Source: Chara braunii
Taxonomy: Eukaryota; Streptophyta; Charophyceae; Charales; Characeae
NCBI GenBank assembly: GCA_003427395.1
Contig: BFEA01000573.1
Coordinates: 729,431 to 764,618, forward strand
Length of the DNA stretch: 35,188 nucleotides
Direction of reading: 5' to 3'
In this document: positions 9,226 to 19,392 of the stretch, in pieces
Layout: each line of letters opens with the position of its first letter
Position numbering within the stretch: position 1 is the stretch's first letter
The notes under the pieces: model-generated
Told to the model about the DNA's origin: nothing
Database searches by the model: none
What the model saw: only the letters and a program-made list of their open reading frames with translations
Position numbers and translations under genes: made by a program

Positions 9226-10485
9226 TCAATCTTGAGCCATCTGGCGCTTTCCTTTCACTACATCTTTCTCATAGCGGGCAACGATTTGAGGAGCGGTCTG
9301 CATCAATTCTTCCCGAGTAAGCCAGCGGTCCTCTTTCGGATCCGTGTGATGTCTAAAGTGAACACGGAACTGCAGTTTTGGCTTTGGAGGACGTCCCCTT
9401 CCTGGAGGCTTCTGAACTAGCATTTCCCTGTGGTCGACGATATCATCGATGTCCACTTCTCCGTCCATGGTTGGGGGCACCATTGACCGACGAGAGGGAA
9501 ACTGATCAGTTTCCTCGAACGCAGCGAGCTTAGAGGCGTGAAAGACAGGGTGAGTTCTGAGATGACCAGGGATACGGATGACATATGATGGACCATCAGA
9601 ATCTGTCCCTACTACATCTAGAACTTCCCAAGGCCCAAAGTACTGAGGCATGAGTTTGCAGGATATCCCGAACTCCTGTCCCAGTTCTAAAGACTTGACC
9701 CAGACTCTGTCCCCAACCTGAAATGTAGAAGGGCGGCGGTGTCTATTCTCAGACTCTATCATTGCTGCCTGCGCCTTCTGCATGTGTTCTACAGCCTCCT
9801 ACATCTTTTGATCATATCTATAGGCGAACTCCAAAGTGCCTGGTGTAGCAGTTGGCTGGTTGTCTGGAAGTAGGAAGTCTAAGGGCAATCTAGGCTTGAA
9901 TGTCAGTTGTAGACTGTTAGGACTCTTCCCGGTAGCACTGTGTATAGCGTTGTTATATAGACTGGCGACTAGGGCAAGCTTTTCGTCCCAGTCTACCTGA
10001 TTGGGCTTGATGTAGTGCCTCAATAGGTGTTGCACAACGCGGTTCATTTGTTCAGCCTGGCCATTAGCTTCTGGATGATTTCCAGAAGTCATCTGCAGTT
10101 GAGTNCCTTNTNCAGCTGCANCGGCCTTNNACAATTCACTCGTGAACCTGACGTCCCTGTCACTGACTATAGACTTCGGCAGTCCAAAGTCTCTAACCCA
10201 GTTCTCTTTAAATAGCCTGATCACGTACTCGGTCTTCGCTGTTTCTGGTATAGCTATTAATCTAGCAAACTTACTAAACCTATCCACGATGACAAAGATA
10301 TGTCTCATCCCACTCTTGATGGTGACCAACGTATCCATGAAGTCCATGGACAAACTTTCACCCGGCCTTTCCGGAATCGGAAGGGCTTGAGCAGCCCAAG
10401 AGGAGCCTGAGTACGGGGCTTGTCTCTTTGGCATACTTGACAAGTTTCCACGTACAGTTGTGCATCTTTCATCATCGTTGGCCAC
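9226..10485 (-). pseudogene. pol: pol: integrase and chromodomain-like C-terminus (decayed)
   Basis: The frame starting near 10385 reads the integrase core: catalytic Asp in 'SMDFMD', second Asp in 'IVSDRDVRF', and Glu in 'GQAEQMNRVV', giving the D-D-E triad that joins cDNA ends to target DNA. Isolated N bases (10105-10130) hide several residues between the second Asp and the Glu. A TAG at 9799-9801 interrupts the frame before 'HMQKAQAAMIE'. The tail has the GPY-type 'YFGPWEVLDVVG' region, then 'DIDDIVDHREMLVQKPPG' and 'FRVHFRHHTDPKEDRWLTRE', which looks like the chromodomain of chromoviruses and would steer integration to marked chromatin. It ends near 9226, close to the polypurine tract. 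The zinc-binding part lies upstream in another frame, so a ~1-nt indel near 10385 is inferred. The start at 10485 is an artefact of frame, not a true start. Confidence 0.85.
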
Positions 10486-11984
10486 TAGAGCCGCTGCAGC
10501 AAGTTGGCTGCGGTCTTCTTGTACCCAAAATGGTCGGTGGCATCATGACATTCGCCTAAAAACAAACTACACAAAGGCTCGCTATTTGGGACACACAAGC
10601 GTTTATTCCTTGCCTTCTCTAAGAACAACAATCCATTGACCAACTCAAACTCGGCGGAGGTCTTCTTATCCTTCGCCTCAAGTCTGCGTATAATCTCAGA
10701 CATAAACTGGTCCTGACGATAGGCTTCCACCAAAGACTGAGTAACATCGTCCGTCAGATCGAACTCAGTAATCAATGCACCTGAGAAGTCCGGTCTGCGT
10801 GACAAGACATCAGCAACCTTGTTGTACTCCCCTTTGAGATACTGAGGGTCAAAGTCATATTGCTCAATGACTTCGATCCAACGCTTGAGAGCATCAGAGA
10901 GTACCGGTTGTGTTCCCATCCATCTCAGGGTCTGATGATCAATCCGGAGGATGAAGAACGGCCCAAGGAGATAGTGTCTCCAATGGGTGAGAGCCTTGTA
11001 CACCGCATAGAGTTCCTTCTCATAAGTGGACTTAGCCAACTTCTGAGACGGCATTTTCTTGGACATGTACTCTACTGGTCTCAACTTTGGCCCCTCCTGC
11101 TGCGCAAGCACGGCGCCAATGCCATATTGGCTGGCATCCGTTGTGACTATAAACAGCTTGTCAGGATAAGGAAGTTTCAAGACTTCATAGTGCGTCAGTG
11201 CATGTTTCAGATGTCTGAAAGCAGCCTCGCACTTATCTGTCCATTCCCAAGGGTTGTCAAGGCGGGTCAGATCAGTCAAAGGAGCCGCCACTATGCTGTA
11301 ATTCTTAACGAAAGTCCTATAGTAGCCTGTCATTCCTAAGAAAGATCTCATCTCAGTCACAGACTGAGGACGTGGCCAATCACGAATGCTAGCCACCTTC
11401 GCGTCATCGGGCTTCAANCCNTCCGCNGANATCTCATGACCNAAGTACAAGANACGGGTGCGGCCAAACTCGCACTTNTCNCCNTTGATCTTGAACTTGT
11501 GCTGTCGCAGGAGNCNGAGNACTTTGTCNAANTNTGCNANNTGTTCCTCGACAGTCTTACTNAAAATAAGTATGNCATNGAGGTACACGANGACAAACTT
11601 ATCCAAGTAGTCATGGAATATCCAATTCATAGCGTGCTGAAAGGTGCCAGGAGCATTGCAAAGACCAAAAGGCATCACCACAAACTCGTACAGACCGCAC
11701 CTGGTCTGAAAAGCGTTTTTGTGTTGATCCTCGGGCCGTATGGCAATTTGATGGTACCCGGACTTCAAATCTATCTTGCTGAAGTACCGACACCCTTGCA
11801 TTCTATCTAGCAGATCGTCGATGCGCGGTAGGGGCTCTCTGTTCTTGACGGTGATGGCATTGAGGCCCCTATAGTCAATGCACAGCCTAAGGGTTCCCTC
11901 CTTCTTCTTAGGCACAAATAAAACTGGAGACCCATAAGGAGAGACACTCGGCGAGTTCCTTGAGATGTCGGCGAAGCTCATCAA
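10486..11984 (-). pseudogene. pol: pol: reverse transcriptase, RNase H and integrase zinc finger (decayed)
   Basis: RT begins at '[16 protein letters not shown]' and continues '[10 protein letters not shown]', '[14 protein letters not shown]' (first catalytic Asp) and '[15 protein letters not shown]'. The Y-x-D-D region is masked by N bases (reads Y-L-x-x-I-L-I). RNase H follows with 'TTDASQYGIGAVLAQ', 'STYEKELYAVY' and 'EYNKVADVLSRRPD'. A H-x3-H start of the integrase H2C2 finger ('CHDATDHFGYKKTAANLLQ') comes before a TAG at 10485-10487, after which the same frame continues to the Cys pair 'ETCQVCQ'. About two dozen isolated N lie in 11418-11591. The first codons shown by the frame (near 11984) are not the true start: the preceding frame runs '[10 protein letters not shown]', and several residues normally present between these blocks are missing, so a short out-of-frame deletion near 11950 is inferred. 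Confidence 0.9.
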
Positions 11985-12483
11985 GCTCGCCTGGAGACAT
12001 CCGATAGATCCTACCCTTTGGAATACTAGACCCTGGGATAATCTCTATCGCGTGGACGACTTCCCTCTCAACAACCCTTGTCAGCTCTTCAAATAGATCA
12101 GGGTACTTAGCAACTACTCCCTCTATCTTTGGCGGCATTTTCACCGGCTCGCCTGCAGCAGAGACATAAACTAAGTACATACCCTCCTCCTGATTTTGCT
12201 TATAATAATTATAGAACGCGGCCGCACACATGCACCCATAGGACTCAATCAGACTACTAGCTTTGAACTTATGTAATCTGGCGGTCCCTCCACCTGGCAA
12301 CGTGTGTTTTACCACTTTTCGGTCCCAGTCAAACTGGGGCTGTGCTACAGAGAGGTAGTACATACCTAGTAACATGTCCATTGGGAGTTCGTCACTCACT
12401 AGGAACGAGACACGATGTCTCAAGTCCCCTCCCGCGTACGGGAAAACACACTCTACATCATGGAGGTAGTCATTAACTACCAT
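11908..12483 (-). pseudogene. pol: pol: protease-RT connector in a shifted frame
   Basis: The frame reads 'MVVNDYLHDVECVFPYAGG', 'HRVSFLVSDELPMDMLLGMYYL' and ends '[20 protein letters not shown]', which is the C-terminal half of the retropepsin-like domain (the hydrophobic 'DMLLGMYYL' is the usual flap-end block) and the lead-in to RT. It is out of frame with both the upstream active-site part and the downstream RT, showing indels near 12490 and 11950. It would be part of one polyprotein in an intact copy. Confidence 0.75.
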
Positions 12484-12902
12484 ACGCTGTTTGTTGGCAC
12501 AGGTCGACTCAGGCGCTGCACTTGCCCCTGTAAGCGCAGCCTCTCAACGCACGCGCGGCTAATAAAGTTCCTAGTCGAGCAAGTGTCGTAATAGGACCCG
12601 GCCTTGCGGCCTCCTATAACTACCTCGCTGACAAACATTTCACTCTTAGGGGCTTTAAATAACGCCGTCCAAGAAGCTAGTGGATCTGATCTAGACCACT
12701 CATGCTCTAGCTCCTCTGAGGATTCAAACACATTCATCGAACAGAGGGTCGACGGGTCTGAATGTGTTTGCGGGACGACTGAAGAGTCTGTAGCTTGGGC
12801 CATCTCTCGTGAAGATGAGGGTGAATCCACCATCGTGACCCTAGTAGGAACAGCTACTATCCCTACTTGCCCGACGTGTTTTCCGGAGCACTGCCTGAAG
12901 AA
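12477..12902 (-). pseudogene. pol: pol: retropepsin-like protease active-site part, catalytic triad altered
   Basis: The open frame runs from just after a TAG at 12903-12905 to the TAG at 12477-12479. It overlaps the end of gag (12863-12902) in the -1 register. The active-site region reads 'YYDTCSTRNFIS' where retropepsins have D-T/S-G-A/S. Thus Gly is replaced by Cys, which should impair proteolysis of the polyprotein. No X-XXY-YYZ slippery heptamer lies in the 40-nt overlap, so I read the frame change as an indel and not as programmed frameshifting. The frame ends when it runs out of register near 12490. Confidence 0.8.
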
Positions 12903-14815
12903 CTAGCAATGTTGCTGCCAACGGGTTGAGAGGATCCTACCACCGACCCCATAGTGGGCGGGATCTTCTNGGTGACCTTCCTATTACGGCACTTGTACAT
13001 GCTATGACCATATTGGCCACACTTGATACAAGCTTGCCGTGCCCACCGATCTCTCCACACGTCCTCAGATAGACTCGCTTTCCCCCATGGAGGAGCATTG
13101 GGGTCTGTTTGACTCTTCGACCGGGATCCCCTAGGGCGTCTACCGGTCCCTTTACCTTTTTGCTGGGTTACGGCGGCGACTACTCCACCCTCTGAAGTAT
13201 CGCCACCCGGGAAGTTGCAGTCCAACTCGATGGTTGATCCTTCGTTGTCGACAAACATAATGCGACCTTTCGCTTTCCAGTTAGGAGGCAGTGTCTTCTG
13301 TCTCCCTTCCATAGTGGGTGTTTGTCCATGCCCTATCTTTGCTTCCAGGTCTAGGGCCACCTTGCTAAACGAAGGGAAGTTGTGCATATTGATGTTGGCC
13401 TCTTTTGCCAACTGGTTCCTGAGAGGCTGTGAAAAACGTTTCAGGTACGAAGTCAACAAGACCTGAGGATTATAGCGTATCCCAGGGACACAGATCAAAC
13501 GCTAAACAGCGTCGGTGGCTTCCCTTACTGACTTAAACTGTCGTGTGTGCAGTGTCAGGATCGCGTCAGTGGCCCTTTGAGCCTCCTGAGGATCATGCCA
13601 CCTCTCCTCCACCATCTTCCGGAAGTCCTCCAATTTCTAGGAGGTCGCCCAAGCGCGGAATTCATGACCATATCCCTGAAGTTGCACTAGACCACTCAAC
13701 CATCTCGCTGCACTACCCTCAAGGTAAGACGCAGCCACAAGCACTTCTTCGTGCGGCAAGGTGAGTTTGCACCTGAAGTAGACCGGCACTGCCCTCAACC
13801 ATGTGTCGAGGTCCTCGCCTCTCTTGTCCCCTGTGAAAGGTTTGAGAGCGGCGGTGGCCGTCTTTGGAACCCACTGTGTCTGTCCCGGTCCCTGCATCAT
13901 TCGAGGTTGTGGACCCAGCGAAACAGGTTGCTGTGCTAGCTGCTGGGGCTGTGTGCCCTGAGGTTGCACTGGCTGCGAGACAGCAGGCTGCGTGGTGACT
14001 GCAACCAATGACGGACTTGCAGTAAACACTGTCTGTACAGGAACCTGTAAACTACTCCCTGCTGTTACCCCTCCTGACAGCGGCATGCCCAGGGAAACTA
14101 TGGCAACCATTGACGGGGCTACATATGGGGATACCCCTGTCACCGATGGGACAGAGAAGGGAGGATATGGCACGGGCCAGGCACCAGGCCCTGCTGGAGA
14201 TGGTGTTGCCTGAGCACGGCCTGCCAAAACGGCAAGGCTCTGTTGGATGTCATGGAGGATGGTAGTTTGGTGCTCCTGCATTTCTATAACGCCTAGCAGG
14301 GCCCTCTCAACTACTCTCACATCATCATTCATAGTGGTCACGTCCATCCTTTCTAAGTTCTCTATGTCTGCCCCTCTTCGTTGCATCCTGGTTCTCCTTC
14401 TAATCATCATTTCCTTCTCTCTCTTTATCTGTCCTAATGTCTGTTGTAACTGTGCCTCTTGCAGGGCTACCTGCTGGATGGCGACATCCTCAGGGGACAA
14501 CACCGCGGGCTGGCTTGCCATTAAGCCAGTGGACTGACTCACGGTCTGTGCGACCGTGGACCCGGCAGTACCTGAGCTACCGGCTTGAGAAGTCTGCTGA
14601 GCAGACGTGCTCATGGTTGTTGTACCCATGATTGTTGTAGCACCAGCCTCACCAATTAAGGTTCTGCTGGCCTCGGCTGCTCTAGCTCTCCTCTCCCTCT
14701 GTCGGCGGAACAGTTCCCTATCACCCTCCGGTCCTAGGGACACATGAGTTAACGGGCCTCTGGCAGATCGCAGGATCCTGCGGTCGTCCTCTCCGGTGTC
14801 CTCCGCGTCGCTCAC
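12863..14815 (-). pseudogene. gag: gag: capsid-like domain and CCHC zinc knuckle (decayed)
   Basis: One frame spans the region, broken by TAG at 13637-13639 and TAG at 13502-13504, both preceded and followed by coding-like sequence. The N-terminus is rich in charged residues, then Gln/Thr/Ser-rich (a heptad-like 'QQVALQEAQLQQTLGQIKRE' may be a coiled coil). A retrotransposon gag capsid region begins at 'ALKPFTGDKRGEDLDTWL' and contains 'YLEGSAARWL'. The knuckle 'CIKCGQYGHSMYKC' fits C-x2-C-x4-H-x4-C and would package element RNA. The first codon at 14815 is GTG, and an in-frame TAG lies two codons upstream (14819-14821), so the ATG seems to have mutated. An isolated N sits at 12970. Confidence 0.88.
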
Positions 14816-14821
14816 AGGCTA

Positions 14822-16086
14822 CAGCACTGTGCACTGTCCACACTAAATCATTATAGATGCCTACCGCAGCATAGTACACAGACCAACTATTTAGTGGTGG
14901 TTATTTTTTTGGAACAGATCTCATTTGGGGTCAACAGGTAAGTCAAATTCCTACTGTCAAGACTATTTTTAGTAAGCTTAGTTCTCAAACAGAAGAAGCA
15001 TCAGGAATAAACAATATTCTAAACTAATGTTGTCTGTCAGATGTCACATGGCTGTCCATCTAACTAATCAAAAATAAAAATAATGTTGACTGACTGGGTC
15101 TGTTCATAGCATGGAATTAAAAACCCGAACTTATCACCTAGAACCTACCCCTCCCTTTGTTCTTCTCAAAGTCACGGTGTCACGTTTCTTTGCATCAGAA
15201 GCCAAGCGTGTCTCAAAGGTGTGCAATCCGGTCCCACCCCTGTGCCCTGGGTTATCGTCGAGCAAGGCAGCCACAACACTCTTATTTACCCTCGTACGCC
15301 GACGAGCCTTCCACTCGGATGATCTGGCTGATCAAGAGGCAATTTAACGTCCGCCCCCAAGTGACATCAGGAATTATTTTACGTCGCAGCAGGACAACGA
15401 TCACAGCCAGAGCAGAGCAGAGTCCCCAGCCAGAAATGTTTATAGACGGTCTGGTAAGCGTCTGTAGAGGCTGCCACACTCGAGTTAACCCCTATCNTGC
15501 GCAAGCAGCAGAACCAACGACTTGCAGCGAAGCATGCGTGTACTACACCCAGTGGGTTGGCGTGGTGACCGTGACCCAGTGCTTCGTCCAGGGCCCTTCA
15601 AGAAGCTCCGCCCGTCTTTCCCCAGATGCTCCACGTGAACAATCACGACTCTCAAGGTTGAGCGCCCACGACACCTCACGATAAGAGGACTCTCAAGACA
15701 GAACTCACAACCTCACGGTAAGAAGTGATGAAGAGGGTAGATAAGGTTAAGAGCAACGTACCTCGTTCATGCTTCCCCCAACCACAGAGATAGTCTCACC
15801 AGATGACCTGAAGATGATTGTGATGACCAGTCACAGCATCGGCACAACCAGCATTTCGTCGTTCCACCTCAGCCTCAATCACCCAACAGATAGTTCTCAT
15901 CACACTGCGAACACCCAATATTTACACCTTAGCCTTCCAGGCGATGCCCCTCACCATCTGGGTCGCCTTCACACTCGTCTCCACCCTCCTCACTACACAC
16001 CACTTACGGCCAAACTCTCCCAGCAGCCTCATGTATGTACCGTATAAGGCAGAAGACAAGCGCCAGATGAGCGCAATCGTACCACA
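14822..16086 (-). other. 5' leader of the LTR retrotransposon
   Basis: 1.27 kb between primer site and gag without a retroelement domain on the - strand. Short frames on either strand show no known motif. A single N is at 15497. It presumably held packaging and translation signals. Confidence 0.6.
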
Positions 16087-16098
16087 GCTCCGATACCA
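16087..16098 (-). other. Primer-binding site, initiator Met tRNA type
   Basis: On the - strand TGGTATCGGAGC lies 3 nt inside the 5' LTR. The usual plant tRNA-iMet complement is TGGTATCAGAGC, so there is one mismatch. It fixes the element's orientation. Confidence 0.9.
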
Positions 16099-16101
16099 AA
16101 T

Positions 16102-17020
16102 TGCAAGGCAGATGAGCATTAGCGAACTTCAGCAATCAAACAGCATCATACATATGAGCCCATATAGTCTTGACCTCGAACCACAGCAGACTTGCATCAT
16201 GAGATACACCAAATAAGAACACACCAAGAGTTCAAAATTGACAATGCTGAAGTAGTCCCATCATCATCAACTACGAACCAAAGTTGATATCCTATTGGCG
16301 CTCGGCGCCCAGACTACATGTGGCAGATCCTATCTAGCCTATACTACGAAGCAGAATGATGACAGCGACAGCGTTCCCGAAGTACGAGCATATGGCGACC
16401 AATGTCGCACGCTTCAGCACCAGGTATGTCTCTCGTAACACTCACAACCCCGATCCACACCGCACAGATGCCACTAGCGCCCCAAGAACCACCCTGCGTT
16501 TCACCTAGCATACAACAGCGCAGCTTGGCTATGGCTGCGTGCTATCTCTTACTCGCCCGTGAGAGCGTGAGTGCCAGCCAGCCAGCGGATTACGCAGCAG
16601 TGCTCACGCAGCATGCAGCCAGCACCCGAATACCGAATGAGGAGGCAGACCCTTCCCTATATCGAAGTGGCCTGCCTGCGTCCAGTCTAGGAAACTTCCG
16701 GTAGATTCCGGTAGGCACAGGCCCAGTCACGAAGAGAGCAGGCCTTGGGCCTGAAGTGGTTGCATGCGCCCAACTGCTTTCGGTCTGTGTTTGGCCCGGT
16801 ACCCGTATCCAGCCTAGAGCCTGCTTCACATTCATTTACACAGGCGGCCCAGGGCCTGGATTCATTCAACCAACTGGCGCAACCCAACTGTCTGAATTTT
16901 TCCGATGCGGGGTACCCTGAAGAATGAGGCCCGAAGGGCCTGTCGTGCCTGCCTTCACTTAGCGCGGCCAAACTTGTTGCAGATAGGGCCCCGTAGGAGC
17001 TAAGCGGGTATAGCCTCGCA
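16102..17020 (-). repeat. 5' LTR (919 bp)
   Basis: Gap-free partner of 8270-9188, with the same TGC...GCA ends. It lies next to the primer-binding site, so on the - strand this is the promoter LTR. Confidence 0.95.
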
Positions 17021-17545
17021 AAATAAACGCTATGATAAAAATAAAAAAAATAAAAAGAGAATTAAAATCAGTGAGTGTGACAGCACATTTTCGACACTGC
17101 CATCTTTGCCGATTTTTAATTATTTTTTGGCATTGACAAATGCCCTGAAAATTTACAGATATGTAGTTTACATAATCAATAACTCATTAATTTGTTTTCA
17201 AAAAATAATAAATTTGTTTAGGCCCTGAAATAAAGTGAAAACAAAAAGTTAAAAGTGAAAAAAAACAAAATAGTGAGTGGGCGAGCACGTTTTGACACCT
17301 CTATCTTTGATGATTTTTACTGTTTTTTTGGCTTAGCAGAATGGGTTCAAAATTTATAGGCGTGTAGGTTAAATCATAGAGAACTCACAAAAAAAACTTC
17401 AGAAAAAAAAACTTATTTTTAGGCCCTGAAACGTTTTTTGGCGGAGGCCGAACCTGGACGTGTTCGGCCCCCGAACGGGACCCCGAACGCCCGAACGTTC
17501 GGGGGCCAGCCCGGGGGCCCCCGAACGTTCGGTCAGGTAACCCTG

Positions 17546-17553
17546 ATTTACAT
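17546..17553. repeat. 8-bp target site duplication, right
   Basis: ATTTACAT immediately follows the CCCTG end at 17545 and matches 8020-8027 exactly. Confidence 0.85.
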
Positions 17554-18120
17554 TATATAAGGCATGAAGTTTTGCATCATATACTACTTCATAATCAAAT
17601 GATGAAAAAAATGGTTTGTTTGTTAGTAGCTATTTTGATATCAATTCTTTCATTCATTGCATAAAAGTTTAAAAGTCAGGTAATATCTTATAAAGTGTTT
17701 GAATAAAGTTAACAATAAGGTTTTTGTTTCACTTTGGTTCATAACCATAAACCTAGAAGATATAAAATGTTATGTTTTTTCTTAACCTTTTTTCGAACGT
17801 TTTTGTATAAGGTTATTATTTGGAGAATGGTAAAAGAACCTATTAAATTTGTTGGTTAATTGCACATGTTGGAATCTAAGTCGTATTCATTTAAAAATAA
17901 AAACCAAAAAAATATTAATGACCATGTACTTTGTTTCAACAGTAGTGGGGTGCACTCCAACAGATATAATGAATACTGTGAAATGTTTTGAAACATAAAT
18001 ATTACTTTTACTTATTGCACTCAGCTGAATCATGAGATGTAGTTGTCTTTAGTCTTACTAATCGTATTGTCGTTTTGTGGTCCTTTATTAAAGTAAACAT
18101 CCTTTATCTTTTTTTTTTTT
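17554..18120. other. AT-rich spacer, no gene
   Basis: It has no coding frame, RNA or repeat I can name. A T-run ends it at about 18111-18123, next to the following MITE. Confidence 0.5.
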
Positions 18121-18128
18121 TTTCATAA

Positions 18129-18408
18129 CTAGGCTGCCAAAGTGGTCCAGGATCATTTGCTCGGTCGGGCAAAAAAACAATTAAAATTTTAAAAACTATA
18201 TTCTATTTTGTTTTTTATTTTAAATTTGGTATAAAATTTCGATGTGATCCTTAGGCAAAATTTGTTCAAAATATTTTGTGTATAACGTAGTTGTTTTTTT
18301 TATATTTTGGTTTTAATTTATTTTTTCGCTGGGACCTTTCCTGATCCTTGCAATAACTGTGCCGCCCAGGAAAACAAGGTGGCCCGGGCGCCCCGACAAG
18401 TAGCCTTG
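18129..18408. mobile_element. Short hAT-like MITE (280 bp)
   Basis: The left end CTAGGCTGCC and right end GTAGCCTTG form short imperfect inverted repeats (AGGCT core). Flanks are TTTCATAA (18121-18128) and ATTCATAA (18409-18416), matching at 7 of 8 positions, which suggests an 8-bp target duplication. The inside is AT-rich with the family block 'GATGTGATCCTTAGGCAAAA' and the right-terminal block 'CCAGGAAAACAAGGTGG' also present at 7640-7865 and in reverse at 1442-1520. It has no coding capacity. Confidence 0.7.
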
Positions 18409-19302
18409 ATTCATAATGATTTATCATACTCTCTTTTGTATTACTCATATATTTGTGCACTTCAATTTATGTTTGATATAACACTGTCGGGACAAATACC
18501 CTGACAAACGTATTTGCCGGGGGGGTTCAACGTCGCACGTTGTGTGACTCTTTCGTTGAATCGAGGGACTTGATGAGATTGGCGTTTGTCAAAGGGTGTT
18601 CAGACCAACCCTATGATTGAGGAACTTAAATTTTTTTTTTAAGATCCTTGCGTCATTGACATATGACGTCATCGACATCCGATCGAAACGACAGGAGTCG
18701 GCGGTACAATCTGTCGTCCGCGATTCCGACCGGTCCGCAGGGGTGTGCGGATGTGGAATGGGTAAAATTAAACCCATCCTACCTAATATAATGTTGCGCG
18801 GCTTAGTAGCCGCGCGATTCAGGGTCTGAGTAGGATAAAAATGGGGATGCATCAGCTATAGGGCCGCGACGCAGGAGAAATAGGAAGAAGTTTTTATTTT
18901 TCTGTGCCTCGTAGGTCGACATCGAGCCAGGGGGTTGATAGGCCGATGTCGAGGTCACGTGGCCAACCGACAGGGTAAGACCTTTAGTAGGGAGGCTCGC
19001 AGAGCCACTGGTGGGCAGGACCTTCCGGCAAGCCTGTAAGGCTTCGGGCAGGCAGGCGGGGTCTGCAGGGCCACAGGCAGGCCATAGGCGGGTGGGGCTT
19101 GCAAAGCCCCGGCATGGGGGATAGCAACTAGGCAAGCTCTTCTTATAGAAGAGTTGCTCCTATCACTGCTGTGATAGGAACTAACCCAGTACGATATAGT
19201 GCAGGACTCTTACCCAACAAACACCGGGATCGAATCTGAGAAACTGCAATTACCGGGCTAGCTCCTTTTGTAGCAGCCCGTCCGTAAGGCAGACGAGCAC
19301 GG

Positions 19303-19363
19303 GCAATTTCGGCCGCATGATCATCAAGATCACGCGGCGGAAATCCGCCGCGCCGAAATTTGC
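19303..19363 (+). other. Branched fold: two hairpins enclosed by a 10-bp stem
   Basis: GCAATTTCGG (19303-19312) pairs with CCGAAATTTGC (19353-19363) with one bulged T. Inside lie TGATC/GATCA (19318-19322/19328-19332) and the 9-bp hairpin 19333-19352 with a 2-nt gap. The right strand of the closing stem overlaps the start of the U6-like segment. Confidence 0.6.
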
Positions 19364-19389
19364 ATGGCCCCTGCGCAAGGATGACATGC

Positions 19390-19390
<1 letters not shown>
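19357..19390 (+). pseudogene. U6 snRNA fragment (3' half) running into poly(A)
   Basis: Positions 19362-19390 match the central/3' part of plant U6 snRNA at 28 of 29 bases by my recollection of U6 (GCATGGCCCCTGCGCAAGG, then ATGACATGCA for ATGACACGCA). Weaker similarity extends back to 19356. The 5' half of U6, including the ACAGAGA box, is absent; a hairpin takes its place. After TT the sequence becomes a pure A-run to 19420 and then a gap. It resembles a retroposed, chimeric snRNA piece and is not a functional U6 gene. Confidence 0.75.

Positions 19391-19392
<2 letters not shown>

Larger units (their letters stand above)
8270..17020 (-). mobile_element. Ty3/gypsy (chromovirus-like) LTR retrotransposon, complete but dead
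   Basis: The element is 8751 bp on the - strand with TG...CA LTRs of exactly 919 bp at both ends, a primer-binding site next to the 5' LTR (right side), a polypurine tract next to the 3' LTR (left side), and domains in the order gag, zinc knuckle, protease, RT, RNase H, integrase, chromodomain-like tail. That order (integrase after RNase H) is Ty3/gypsy. The flanks share AAAT (8266-8269 and 17021-17024). By hand count the LTRs differ at about 49 positions with no indel, roughly 94.7% identity, many being transitions, so the insertion is not recent. Lost start codon, in-frame TAG stops and several frameshifts make it non-autonomous. Confidence 0.95.
8028..17545. mobile_element. hAT-like non-autonomous DNA transposon, split by an LTR element
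   Basis: The left end CAGGGTTGCC (8028-8037) and right end GGTAACCCTG (17536-17545) are inverted repeats of about 10 bp with one mismatch, flanked by an exact 8-bp duplication ATTTACAT. Subterminal regions carry many CGAACG/CGTTCG motifs on both sides, as expected for transposase-binding repeats of hAT elements. Removing the LTR retrotransposon (8270-17020) and its 4-bp duplication leaves about 763 bp without transposase coding. The right half holds a ~205-bp tandem duplication also seen at 960-1441. The left half, read in reverse, shares the 'GGATGTAATGCCCAGGCAAA' type block with the smaller MITEs in this window. So it is a member of a local non-autonomous hAT family mobilised in trans. The LTR element inserted later. 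Confidence 0.85.

Noticed and set aside
12863-12902. Programmed -1 frameshift between gag and pol
   Set aside because: No slippery heptamer in the overlap, and other pol frame changes are clearly mutational.
9799-13639. Reassigned stop codon, since the in-frame stops inside gag and pol are all TAG
   Set aside because: At least one (10485-10487) stands where the family seems to have an aromatic residue and others fit single C-to-T changes. The PLE in the same window has TGA and TAA stops too. Decay explains it.
15157-15684. 175-codon open frame on the + strand
   Set aside because: It lies antisense to the leader of the LTR retrotransposon, contains an N and has no recognisable motif.
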